A DNA stretch of 64,000 nt from Phycomyces blakesleeanus NRRL 1555(-) (taxonomy: Eukaryota; Mucoromycota; Mucoromycetes; Mucorales; Phycomycetaceae), in contig NW_017265137.1 in NCBI RefSeq assembly GCF_001638985.1, positions 585,054 to 649,053 of the forward strand. The letters are read 5' to 3'. Both the position numbers and the translations under genes were made by a program. Numbering within the stretch: position 1 is the first letter of the stretch; every line of letters starts with the position of its first letter. The notes under the pieces are model-generated. The model did not search any database and had not been told where the DNA came from. It worked only from the letters and a program-made list of their open reading frames with translations. This document shows, piece by piece, positions 47,944-59,422 of this stretch.

Positions 47944-48319
47944 TACATCCGATCTTGTATGATTTTCCCATTCAGTTGGTTTGTAAGAAGCTTTGTGCTC
48001 AAGAGGTTTGATATGCTTTATGATTGCTGTGAAACAAAAGAAGACGTCACTGAATTAGTTTTTGGATTTTATTTGTTATGTGATCTTTTTGAGAGATGGT
48101 TGTTTAAGAAAGTTACCAAGAATATGGGTGGGTTGGTGAGGAGGACATATAAGGTTATTACATATTGACTAACCTCTTATACTATTTTTCATGACCAAAG
48201 TGAGATAAGTGCGAAAGAGCCATGACAAGGATTATACATGCCTTCTTTTAATTCTGAGACATTATAAAGGTTCAAAGGGTATTTTGTTATTATTTAAGAT
48301 ATAGGGCGTCAATTAGCTA

Positions 48320-48460
48320 TACAGCGATCCCAAAAAAGGAAATTGAATGTCCAACCCACCCTTGATAATCTTCCGTTGGGGTTGCCGCTTTGTATTTGCC
48401 TTGATTTTAAACCAGTATTATTCTATTGGATTCAAGAAGGGTTGGATATGGTAGCATGAA
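48320..48460 (-). pseudogene. Tc1/mariner transposase tail fragment
   Basis: The minus strand of 48435-48421 reads LNPIE, the block holding the last catalytic acid of Tc1/mariner (SPDLNPIENxW). Then come TAA, YWFKIKANTK and a basic tail. Just upstream LPYPT fits the LxWPxxSPD lead-in after a frameshift. Only this short C-terminal part is readable. Confidence 0.5.
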
Positions 48461-49036
48461 TAAGCGGCTCTGGTAATAACAAAAACGAACATTGGATTGT
48501 CCAAAAACGAACATTGGGGGGTGGAGCTGCTGTACTACTCTAAATCCCGCCAAAGCCAAGATATCCTCAAAAATGCCTCATTTTTATTTATTTATTTATT
48601 TATTTATTTTGCTTATCAGCATATATATAAAATGTTGCATACAGTTATAATATATATATATAATACTTTAAGTTTATTGTATTAATGTTTTATTTACAGG
48701 CAGCTATGAAAACCATATTAAAAAATAAAAATAAAATATTTTGTAACCGAGATTAACGCTGGAAAAACGCTATACAAATGAGGTTGTAAGCTGTGAATGT
48801 AGTGCGCGTAAAAAAAATATAAAGAGGTAAAGAAAGGTGAAGAGATGTGAGAGGTAGAAGTGGGAAATGGAAGTTGGAAATGAGGGGAGAGGTAGAAATA
48901 GTAAAGAAGTGTTTGAGTAAGTGAGTAAGTGTTGTGTGTATGTGTGTGTATAGTAATCGATTGATTGATCGATTGATTATCAATGATTTTTCTTTCTTTC
49001 TTTCTTTCTTTTTCTTTTTTTTCTTTGGGTGCTTGT
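48461..49036. other. Spacer before DNAJC7 3' end, no gene seen
   Basis: AT-rich with an ATTT tetranucleotide tract near 48582-48610 and a CTTT tract near 48985-49015. It would contain the 3' UTR of the minus-strand DNAJC7-like gene. Confidence 0.5.
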
Positions 49037-51469
49037 CTATCCAAAGTGGAAAGAATGTCCGCCTTGTCCAAAACCTGAGCGTCTTCCTCCTCCTCCTCCT
49101 CCGGGAAATCCTCCTCCCGGGAAGCCTTGCTGGCCACCCATACCGCCCATGCCGCCCATGCCAAACATCTGGGTAAACACGTCGTTGATATCTACTCCTC
49201 CAGAATCAAATCCACCGCCCATACCGCCCATACCACCGTCCATGTCGGCTCCAGAGTCGAAGCGTGCCTTCTTCTGGGGATCGCTAAGAATGGTGTATGC
49301 CTCACCAATCTCCTTGAAGCGTGCCTCTGCCTTGTCATCACCGGCATTCTTATCAGGATGGTACTGAAGAGCAAGTTTACGGTAGGCCTTCTTGATCTCT
49401 GAGTCTGTTGCAGACTTTGACAATTCAAGCACCTTGTAGTAATCCTTGCGTAAAGACTTTTTGTACTCAAGTTCAGCCTTGCGCAACAAGTTGATGTATT
49501 CTAAACAAAGAAGAAATCATACGATAACATGAAAATTAATATTAATATTAATAAAACCCCATTTCAAATGATCAGTCAAAGATGTCCATGCTTTTCATAT
49601 GAATTATATATTTATATTATCCCCAATTTGTACTCTCTTTTATTTATCTATTTATTTATTTCTTATCTTACCTCGGTTGCTACCATCAGATTCCGTCAAC
49701 TTCTTATAGTCACGTACAGCTTCTTCATACTGCTCCAACTCCATGTAACATGCGGCGCGTCGACTGTAAACCTTGATAAAGTCAGGATCAAGTTCGAGAG
49801 CCTTGTCACAGTCCTTGAGAGCATCCTCAAATTGCTTGAGCTACAATAATATATAAACACACATACACACACACACACAAAGATTGTTTTATTATTAAGT
49901 CTGGAGATTATTGGCTCTTTTTTTTTGTAATAAGCACACACACACACACACAAGCAATAAAAGACTTTCTCTGTATATCTCATTCTCTTAATCCTTTCTA
50001 TATATTTCTTTATATTTACCTTTTGGAGAACAGCAGCTCTGTTGGAATAGAGCTTTGCGTTCATGGCACTGTTTTCTTCGTCCATTGCCAAGGCTGCAGT
50101 ATAGGCATCATAGGCCTCTTGGAGATTGTTGGCCTTGAATGCAGCATTACCCGACTCTTTCTGAGCTTCTATCGCACGAGCCTTTTTTAGGAGAGTGCGT
50201 GCCTGGGTAAAGTCGGGATCACAGCGCAGAGCCTCCAGACAATGTGCGACCGCATTAGCGTTGTCGCCCTGACTGTACAAAACGCGTGCTCTCAAGTAAA
50301 CACCATCGGGGTTCTTGGTATCCATACGAACAATGTTACTAAACACATACGCACAGACACAGACACACAGATACACATATATGGTGAAGGAGAGAGAAAG
50401 ATAAAATAAAATTCGTTAATATTTATTTTAGATTTCCACATTCTTTTCCTTTTTCTTTATATATTTATATATCTCCTTTTTTGTTGTTGTTTTTCCAATT
50501 GTTTACTTATTTTATATGAGCCAATCAATCAATTTTCTTACCTGGCAATACGACTAGCTTCAGAGTAGTTCTTTTGACCTAGAGCACATTCACCTTCCCA
50601 CAGGCGCCATTTGTAAGGGGTCTGGGAACTGTCTACAAAGGAAATGGCTCTGTCGAGACTGTTACGGGCAAGACCCCACTGGTTGTTCTTCATGTACATC
50701 TCGACCTGCTGGAGATAATGTTTGACGTGCAAAAGGGTGTTGTGCTCCTTTTGGAACTGTGGGTTGTTGGGTTCCTTTTGGAGTGCAATCTCGTACTGGC
50801 GGGTTGCAGCCTCGAGGTTTCCAAGATACAAATGACACTTTCCTCCACGTGCGTATGCCTTTGTGTTTTCGGGATCGAGTTCAGTGGCAACACGGCAGTC
50901 AGATGCGGCTTCCTTGTATTTGGAGAGCATCATCAGTGCAGCAGCACGGTTGGAGTAGTAGGTCGGGGTCTTTGGGGACAACTCTAGAAGTAAAGTAAAA
51001 GAATTAGTTTATTTAATTTCTAATTTGCTCCTGTATAGTCGTGTATAGATATCTATCTATCTATTTACCAATAGCCTTTGAGTAAAGTTCTACTGCTTCT
51101 CTGTAATTGCCATCTTTGTACTGCTGGTTGGCTTGGTTCTTGATCTCTTCGGCAGACCTATGGAGATGAGATTAGTTGATGATTACGAATAAGAAGAGCT
51201 TGACTGACTTGGCAGTAGTGTGCTCGATTCATACAAGAAAATGATTATTTATCTATTTATTTATTTATTTTTGTACACACACACACACATATACATATAT
51301 ATGTGTGTGTGTGTAGGAGTTGGTGTATATTGGTTCGTTCTGGTTTGTCTGTTTATGTGTGTCTTTGTTCCTTCGTCCTTTTATATGTACAAAGATATCT
51401 TTCATCTCTGCCTTGTTTGACTAAGACTTACACAGGAGGTGTGTCGATATCCATTGATGTATCTGACAT
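49037..51469 (-). CDS. DNAJC7-like TPR/J-domain co-chaperone
   Basis: Exons 51469-51432, 51157-51069, 50983-50542, 50338-50020, 49840-49672 and 49500-49037 give 506 aa. It has about seven to nine tetratricopeptide repeats (for example [94 protein letters not shown]). A J-domain follows at about residues 370-435 with the YHPDK catalytic HPD motif. The tail is Gly/Met/Phe-rich. The TPRs bind HSP70/HSP90 C-termini and the J-domain stimulates HSP70 ATPase, as in animal DNAJC7 (TPR2), which is close in length (about 490 aa). It is a cytosolic client-transfer factor. Convergent with NOC3 across the low-complexity gap. Confidence 0.92.
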
Positions 51470-54400
51470 GGCTTAGACAGGAAAGAGAAGAAGAAGAAAA
51501 AGAAGAAAAAGACCCCTAGGAAAAAAAAGGGAAGAAAGAAAGAGAGTTGACTGTGGCAAGTGCCGTTGGATAGCAAAGAGGTGTCAGAAATACAACACAA
51601 AAAAAAATACCCATTTAGGCCTTGCCCTCCCTGTTCTCAGATTACAGTCACTTCCAAAGAATTTGCCAGAAGAAAAAAAATAAAAAATAAAAAATAAAAA
51701 AATAAAAATAAAAATGCAAAAGAGTATAGGCTAGCTACAGATCTTTGGAGACCGCCGATCTCCACCCAACTCTGAAAATCATAATTGATACACCTTAGAT
51801 TATTTTATTTTATTTTTCTATATGAATTACCTTTCAAACTATCTAGTATATAGATTGGTTTCAATATTAATATTCATCTTAGTCTTAAAGTTTCAGTATT
51901 GCTTATTATTTTGTTACGGTTTAGTGTTAACGAAACAGCCTAAAATGACACTGAAAAAGATGGACCGAGAATTTGAAACAATTTTGAAATTAATAGCTGT
52001 GAATTCAAAACTAATTGGCCAATCACTAGGGAGTTTAATTAAGAATATAGTCTTTACACTGGAAAGTTGACAGTGATTCCGTTGGAGATATTTTGGAAAG
52101 CACCATAGGCATTTTTAACAAAATCTCCATCGGAATCGCACCTTTTTCTTCTTCTTTTTCTTTCTTTCTTGAGGTGTTGTCTTTTTATCTTTTTAGCTTA
52201 CTATTAAGACTAAAGAGCTCCATCAAAAGTATCAGGTACATATATTTTAAAGAAGAATAAAGCAGATAATTGGTTGTGAGCACAAAAGAAAAAAGACAAG
52301 TGTGTGAACAGGCAAAAGGCTTCTTTATAAATAATAATGAAAAAGAAGAAGAAATGTATTCCTGAAACCAAAATCAAAAATCAAAAAATCAAAAAATCAA
52401 AACCCAAAAAATCAACAGTAATTATTCTAATTTGAATTAGAATCAATTCCTTCTTCATTACAATTAATATTACTTGAGACTAACTTGTTTTAATGACTGA
52501 TACGTTATTAGGGTTACCTTGTGAGTAACAGAGAGAAGAAAAAAAATCTTGGTATTCAACCAAAATAAACATCGATCTCAACCTCAACCTCAACCTCAGC
52601 ATCGACATCAAACTTGGACAATTCCCACCTACTTGTTTCTCAGTTTGTGCAATGGATATTTGAATGCACAAAAAGGTCACAGACAAACAGCCACTTGTAT
52701 TCAACACGTTTGGTAGCTAATAAGGTTCTTATATTCCCCACTATTGTGGATTCGGAAGATAAGAGTCGATAATACACTTACATACTCTCACACACACACA
52801 CACACGCACACACACACAAGAATGGATAGATAGATAAATAGATCAATAGATCAATAGATAGAAAGAGAAAATATTCACACACTCACACTCACACTCACAC
52901 TCACACTCACTCCCACACTTATACTCACTATTTAATTATTTATTTATTTATCAATTCATCAGTCAATCAGGCAGTCAGTCAATTAATCAGTTAAATCACA
53001 AAATCACAAAATTACAAAATCAAGATTCTTTATCAAGTATCCTAGAATAAGCTTTTAACAGTTCGAACTTGTAATTTCTCACTCTTTATTATTATTATTA
53101 TAGTTGCTTTAGAATAGTAAGCAAAAATTACGATATTTATTGCGCTAAATATGATATTGGTATTTTTGTAAAACTAATAAAAACCACAAATATGAAACGT
53201 GTATTGTATCTTTCTATGTTGTGTACATGCAGATACACAGCACACGCATATATGTTATTTATTTATTTGCTTTGTGTGTATATGCATGTAACCCGCCCAC
53301 ACAATAAAGGGAGTTATTACAACATGCCAGTATGGTCAAACAAAGTATCATTGGTATTCTTCATTACTCCAAAAAAAATAGTACAATCATTAAGTAATAA
53401 ACATGTCACCTTGTGATTTCTTCTTCTTTTCTTTGATTGATTGAAGAATATAAAAGGCGAGGCAAAAATTAGAGTTTGAATTACAGTTCTGATTACAGTT
53501 ATAACCATTATAATTAAAGCAATACAGACAGAAGGACAAACTGAAAGAGGGAGGGAGAAAAGGAGAAAGGCGAATTACTAGGCTACCTACCTACATTTTG
53601 ACCGTCCTATCTTCTTTATTCTTTTTTTTTTGTTGCTTACACAACAATGCATTACACAAGTGTGCAATTGGACTGATGTGATATATAGAGATTGGCGTCT
53701 AAGCTTATTCCTAAACAGGGAGGACAGCACGCAAGGGATAAGAGAGAGAGAGAGAGAGGAGGTTGATTCTTCAAACCAAGAGAAAAAAGAAAGAAAGAGG
53801 GGGGGGGGGGGGGGGGGGGGGTGCTGTGGCAGTGACGAGATGGTTGCTGCAATTCTTTTGTGTTTCCAAGTTCAAGCGTGTCATATGGATACCTTTCTTC
53901 TTTTGGGTTTTTGTGAAGCCAATATAATATATACTTCTGTCATCCACCAAACTTTCTCTCGCTTGCTCCACTCATTCATTTACTCACTAGCCAATTTCAC
54001 CAATTCACTCACTGACTCACTCACCCATTGACTTGTTTACTTGCTTATTCATGCATTTTGTCTTATTAATCTACTAGTTAATATACTAACCAACTTGGTC
54101 TCAAGAAAGAAGGAATCATTATATGTTAAAAAGTTCCCATCACTTCAAAAAAAAATAGTGATATATAAAAAACTGATAAGAAACCTTGGTCTTTACGGTC
54201 ACACGAGACTGCTTTATTCACAATGCTCTTTCCTCTCGTTCTCTCTTGTCTGGAAAAGTAATTCGACACAACCACCACTGCCACCGCCAATACTACTTAC
54301 TAACTACTAACCACTACTAACTACCGCCACTGAAGCTACCACCACCACCACCACAACCACAATCACAACCGCCGCCGCAATTAAATTAAATTAAATTAAA

Positions 54401-54544
54401 AAATTAAAATTAAAATTACATAAAATTAAAATAAAAAATTAAAATAAAATAATAGTAAAAAAAAAAAAATTACTGCAACTGTCCTCACCACTTAAATAAT
54501 AATATTAATAATAATAATAATAATAACAGTAATAATCTCTCGAT
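51470..54544. other. Divergent intergenic region, DNAJC7 / BTB gene
   Basis: About 3.1 kb rich in purine tracts and microsatellites: AAC/CTC-type repeats at 52560-52605, CACTCA repeats at 52875-52915, a 23-G run at 53799-53821 and a polypurine tract just before it. A weak plus-strand frame at 51822-52070 has no recognisable homologue. It may carry UTR introns of the BTB gene. Confidence 0.45.
53799..53821 (+). repeat. Homopolymer of 23 G
   Basis: An uninterrupted run of G preceded by an A/G tract. It could form a quadruplex and its length is likely to vary. Confidence 0.95.
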
Positions 54545-56020
54545 ATGAATCCAACTGACAGACCTGTATTGGATACCTCGTTGCAATTTACGGGCGGTCT
54601 GGAGATGTTCAACCTTGATTACAATCTACCTCTTGGAGATGTTTCATTTTTTAATGAGCCCTTACCAGATGACTTTTTCCGCTTTGTAGCTGATGACCAA
54701 CCGAATTCTTCATCCATAGCAACCATCAGTCCAGACATAAACTCGGGAAAGAGTGCCGGAACGACTCCACAATCGACCAGCGTCACTTACACCGAGTCAC
54801 CAAAGCCAACCAAGCGACAGAAAGTAGATGCCGACCCACTTGACACCACTGCACACACCATTGTGGTAGGAGGAAAGCCGTTCAGACTTAGCTGGGAGTC
54901 TCTAAAGAGCGACGGGCCAGACAATTATTTCACACTTCATTTTCAGAAACATAAGACTCGTGTGATGCACATTGACAGGAGTGCGTCTACGTTTGAGTCG
55001 ATTGTACAGCATTTGCGTGGCTACTATATACGCCCAAAAGATGATGTTGAGAACCAGGCGCTGTTGAATGATGCACGATACTATGGATTGAAGCGGCTGG
55101 ACAAAATCCTGCGAGAATATCTGAATGTCAATGTGGGCGGGCGTGTGTTTAGACTACCCTGGGATCTATTCCAGAAAGACGGCAAACAAAATTTCTTTAA
55201 TGGTCCTCTCATGGACTCGCTCTATGCACCCCACCATGAACCAGGCTCTAGTGAACGCCCTCCGGTCTACATCGACCGTGATCCGGACATATTTGCCGAT
55301 CTGGTCCACCTCTTGAGAGGATACACACTCTCAATCCGGGATGAGGCCCATCGAAGGAATCTGCTCAGAGATGCACAGTACTATGTGTTCCGTCAGCTCA
55401 CGGACAAGCTCATGTGCTCTCATGTGGTCGTGGATAACTTTAGCCCAACCCCTATCCAAGAGGTCTCGCTCCACCTCAAGGACATTCGTGTGGCCCAGCT
55501 TCAGATACCTGCCACTCTTGGGCGCACTACAGAAGTGCTTAGCAGCTGTGCCAACACCTGGACCAAATGTCAGGTCCAGTACAAGCATCAGGACAGGTCC
55601 CAATCGCTTGTGGTGCAATTGTCGAATGTGTGCGCTGAAATCCATAGTCTAAAGGGAATCTTGCTTGTCTGGCCTGCCCGAGATCCCAGCCGTGACAAAC
55701 TTGCAAAGGTCGGGCAGAGTCTCAAGGTGGCCAATGGTGTGTGTGAGCGGCTCTATCTTCACCCAGACTGTGGACTAGTTGTAGATGGCCAAGAAATAGA
55801 CTCACTGGCAAACATAAACCATGAATTGTGGAAGAAGTGTGAAAACTCCAAAGGCTGTCCAAGCGACTGTTCTGCCCTTCGATTGGGTATCAATCGAATG
55901 CTGTGTGGATTACACATAGTAGATGGAGCATTAATGCTTTGCGCTGTACGACTCGAGGCTGTGTGTTCACGACGGCAGCTCAACCGACAACGGCCCTTTT
56001 TGCCAAATTCTAACCAATAA
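54545..56020 (+). CDS. Tandem BTB/T1 (K-channel tetramerisation-type) domain protein
   Basis: A single exon of 491 aa. Residues 1-100 are acidic and low-complexity with a basic patch (KPTKRQKV) that could be a nuclear signal. Two T1-like BTB domains follow in tandem: residues about 103-190 (TIVVGGKPFRLSWESL, HIDRSASTFESIVQHLRGYY, DARYYGLKRLDKIL) and about 194-285 (VNVGGRVFRLPWDLF, YIDRDPDIFADLVHLLRGYT, DAQYYVFRQL). Residues 300-491 form a conserved-looking region without a domain I recognise. Single T1-like BTB proteins (KCTD-like) oligomerise and act as cullin-3 adaptors or scaffolds. The role here is unknown. No introns; GC content is higher than in neighbours. Confidence 0.85.
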   Translation: MNPTDRPVLDTSLQFTGGLEMFNLDYNLPLGDVSFFNEPLPDDFFRFVADDQPNSSSIATISPDINSGKSAGTTPQSTSVTYTESPKPTKRQKVDADPLDTTAHTIVVGGKPFRLSWESLKSDGPDNYFTLHFQKHKTRVMHIDRSASTFESIVQHLRGYYIRPKDDVENQALLNDARYYGLKRLDKILREYLNVNVGGRVFRLPWDLFQKDGKQNFFNGPLMDSLYAPHHEPGSSERPPVYIDRDPDIFADLVHLLRGYTLSIRDEAHRRNLLRDAQYYVFRQLTDKLMCSHVVVDNFSPTPIQEVSLHLKDIRVAQLQIPATLGRTTEVLSSCANTWTKCQVQYKHQDRSQSLVVQLSNVCAEIHSLKGILLVWPARDPSRDKLAKVGQSLKVANGVCERLYLHPDCGLVVDGQEIDSLANINHELWKKCENSKGCPSDCSALRLGINRMLCGLHIVDGALMLCAVRLEAVCSRRQLNRQRPFLPNSNQ

Positions 56021-56209
56021 AAAAAGGAAAAAAAAAAGAAAGAAAGCAAAAAAAAAAGGCACAAAAAAGAAAATCTTATCAATGTAGGACACATTGATCT
56101 AATTGGCTGCGATAATATATATATAGGAACAAGCGGTGTCACATGACTTCCCTCCTGATCAAAGCTCTTTCCCTCTTTATTTTAATTTTTTTTTAATTTT
56201 TTTGGCGGA

Positions 56210-56217
56210 TATAAAAA
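56210..56217 (+). promoter_or_regulatory. TATA box before the small Cys/His gene
   Basis: TATAAAAA about 50 bp before ATG 56263, following a long T-rich tract. It fits a TATA box. Confidence 0.4.
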
Positions 56218-56262
56218 GTGAGATGGGTATTTGGTTCTTTTGATGGTCTTATTCTCTCTATC

Positions 56263-56556
56263 ATGCCGTTCCGATGCAAATGTGGACGAACATTCGAAAA
56301 GACCGATTCTTTTGCCTCTCACACTTCTTCCTGTGCTCCATTCCATCATAGGCGCATGTCTGAGACAACTGTGCCGCCTCCACTACAGACATCATCATCG
56401 TCCTTTGGCCTGTTCTCCCAGTCAGACTCACCAACCCAGGATATGGCTGAGTCTCTTCGAAAATCAAACTTCTTTATGCCAACCGCACTCTCACTCCACA
56501 ATGCATTCGAAGGGGCCAGAAGGCGGTCCATGTCCTATGGATCTACTTTCAAATAA
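56263..56556 (+). CDS. Small protein with CxC...HxxxC zinc-binding motif
   Basis: 97 aa, single exon. ATG 56263 is the first ATG in frame after a stop-free non-ATG lead. It starts MPFRCKCGRTFEKTDSFASH; Cys5, Cys7, His20 and Cys24 could bind one zinc in a C2HC-like finger. The rest is Ser/Thr/Pro-rich with a basic end (ARRRSMSYGS). I recognise no characterised family, but this N-terminal pattern seems to recur in fungal small proteins. It follows the BTB gene on the same strand with 243 bp between stop and start, behind a likely TATA box, so it is probably independently transcribed. Confidence 0.65.
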   Translation: MPFRCKCGRTFEKTDSFASHTSSCAPFHHRRMSETTVPPPLQTSSSSFGLFSQSDSPTQDMAESLRKSNFFMPTALSLHNAFEGARRRSMSYGSTFK

Positions 56557-57596
56557 ACCACACACCCACACACACACACATATATATATATATATAAAAT
56601 ATTCACTCACTCACATATTCACTTCCTCTTACTCTATCTATCTATCTATCTATCTACCCATTCATTTATATACATATATCTTTCCCTGTCATTTTGTGTA
56701 TATTCGGCCAATCAGGCAGCTTAAATAGTCACTTGTTCAATAATAAAAAATTATAAAAATAAAAAAGCAAAAATTAAAATTAAGAAATTTCCCACTTTTT
56801 TCTTTTCTTTCTTTCTTTCTCTTTTTTGTATGCCTTTTGCTCATTTTTATTTTATTTTTTGAAATAATTTGCGTTACGCCATTTCATCCCTTTCATTGGG
56901 CGTGAGAGTCAATCATGCACTCTAGTATAAAAAAGAAGGATCTCATTTCCCACGCGGTCAGATGAGTTTTCTTTCTTTTTTTTTTTTTTTTTAAATAATT
57001 AATAATTTATAATTTATAATTTATTATTATTATTTTGGATCTTTGCTAATTCTGACCACATTGTCCAATACAAAATTCTCTGTCATGAAGTGTATAAATT
57101 TACATTTTTTTTTTTTAAAAAAAAAAATAATATTAACAATCGATCACAATTTTGAGTTTTTTTTTTTTTTTTTTTTTTTAAGATTTGCTGCCTGGTTCTA
57201 CAAAGTGCCAAAGCGAATATCAGAATTGCTGTGTGTTTGTGTCGCGAATATTCTCGCACAATATTTCGCAAGAATGATTAATCAATTGATTATTATTTAT
57301 TTGGTATATTGAGCTTGCTATTGTACCCTTGGTTTTGTTATAAGTTTTAGTATAAATTCACAGATTGATATAGCAATATAAATTATATCAATCGATTACT
57401 ATAGGTATAAATTTCTATTTGCATTTGAATATAAAATACATATAAAATAGATATTTATGAAATTTAATTTCCCAAAAAAATAAAATAAAAAAAAAAAGAT
57501 TAACGAATAAAAATTGATTATTATTTATTTCTCTCTTTTTTTCTTTTCTCTATTTAATTATCTGCGTTGCCCTGTGTTGTCTGTTGTTTGTCTGCC

Positions 57597-58883
57597 ATGA
57601 ATTCAGCTCAACAGAATGTTAATAGCAAAAATTCAAAAGTCCTTCGTTTTGAATGTCCCTATACAGACTGTACAAAAATATATGCAAAAGAATGGAAACT
57701 TCATGAACATGTCTTGATTCACACTGGCCAAGTAAAAATCATAATAACAAATATATATATAATTGTATATTTGTATATGTAACCAGAATAAACAACGAAA
57801 AGCTCTTTACGAAACCAGATACTCATTTGCCTGTAGCGACCTTTTGTTTGTACACACCCAGGCTGTGACAAGACATATAGAGCAGCAAAGCATCTTAGTG
57901 TCCATGCACGGACTCATGAAGAACCAACCTACAAATGCTCATTTCCCGAATGTTCTCAAGCCTATTTTATTTCTCATCACCTCAAACGACATGAATTGAC
58001 GCATAAAAATTCTTCTCCAATCAAAGTATGTTGTATTATACATACTTTATATTATATTCTAACATTGGTTGAGTTGTAGTGTACCTGGCCTGATTGTACA
58101 GCCGCATTTCAAAAGAAGCATCAATTACGATCCCACATGGTCACCCACACTCATAAACTATTATGGCCATGCGACGTTGAGAATTGTGATGCCAGTTTTA
58201 TGGTACCTTCGAAATTAAAGAAACACAAGATGACTGTTCATTCTGGTAAAGATATACACATACGTACAAGGCAGAAAGAGGATAGAGAATTATGGCCAAT
58301 TCAATCGTGTGTGTATGCGTGTGTGCGTGTTTTTTTTTTGAATATATATATATATATATTTCTTTTTAGAAACACCAAGATACCTTTGTTCTCTTGATGA
58401 TTGTGATACCACTTTTATTAATTGGACCGAATTGTGTAAGCACATACGAGAGAAGCATCCAAAGATTTGCAAGGCTTGTGGTAAAGAATTCAATCGTCAG
58501 ACTCGATTGAATCAACATATAAAAAACAAGCATGCCGAAAAGGATCCTGTCAAATGTATATATTCAGGATGTGGCAAGGTCTTTTCTTCAGTAAGTTGAA
58601 TGGATTTGTTGGGTGCCTTTTTTTTTCTTTTTCTTTATTAATAATAATAATAATAATAATAGATAAAGGCCTATGATATGCACATTAATCTGGTCCATGA
58701 ACGTATCAACAAATTCATGTGTACATTTCCTGGATGCCAAAAGGGTTTTCCTTACAAGAGTATATTTGAAAGACATTTGGCTCATCACAGTGTAAGGCTT
58801 TTAAGATTATTATCATTTCTTTTTTTTTAAAAAAAAAAAAGAATAAGGAATACTTCATTGGCTTACTAGACACGACTATTGGC

Positions 58884-58916
<33 letters not shown>

Positions 58917-59245
58917 TTCAGAGATCACGAAAGAAAGCAGTACGGCCTTTTGGATTCGAGAGAAAGCTTGTATGCCCATTTGAAGGGTGTACATCAACAT
59001 TCACAACAAGTTATACGCTTCAGCTGCACATTACTAGCAAAGCCCACAAGCCAGACGTAGAGTATTATGAGAAGAACATTGCCGGAAAGGAGGACAAGTC
59101 AGTTATCGACCATGATAATGATAATGATAACGATGATGATGATGATAGAGAAACCAGTGTTAACAAGAAACAAAAGGTTGATTCTGACCATGAACTATCG
59201 CCAATTCCCCACAATGATGGTATAGAGCAAGAATCCAACCAATAG
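57597..59245 (+). CDS. Transcription factor IIIA, ten C2H2 fingers
   Basis: Exons 57597-57731, 57837-58025, 58080-58245, 58370-58590, 58663-58791 and 58922-59245 give 387 aa. There are ten C2H2 fingers. Nine are closely linked from residue about 19, beginning FECPYTDCTKIYAK and VCTHPGCDKTYRAAKHL. Finger seven is the short CKACGKEF form, as in TFIIIA. The tenth (LVCPFEGCTSTFTT) is separated by a basic linker. An Asp-rich C-terminus follows. TFIIIA binds the internal control region of 5S rRNA genes and recruits TFIIIC for RNA polymerase III, and it also binds 5S RNA. Fission yeast TFIIIA, as I recall, also has a tenth separated finger. Convergent with the roadblock gene. Confidence 0.9.
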
Positions 59246-59422
59246 CGATATTATAGATATAGATAAATAGATAGATAAAATGTATAAATGCCTGAGAAAG
59301 TATATTTATGTATGTGTATAAAGAAGAAGAAGAATAAAAAGTATTAAATCCTGGCATTATTATAATTATCTAGTTTTATATTGGTTTGGTATGTAAGGGA
59401 ATAAGAGAATACAAAGAAGTGT

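Noticed and set aside
47959..48168. 69-aa plus-strand frame (FVRSFVLKRFDMLYDCCE)
   Set aside because: No recognisable domain; it lies next to the nuclease-like remnant on the other strand.
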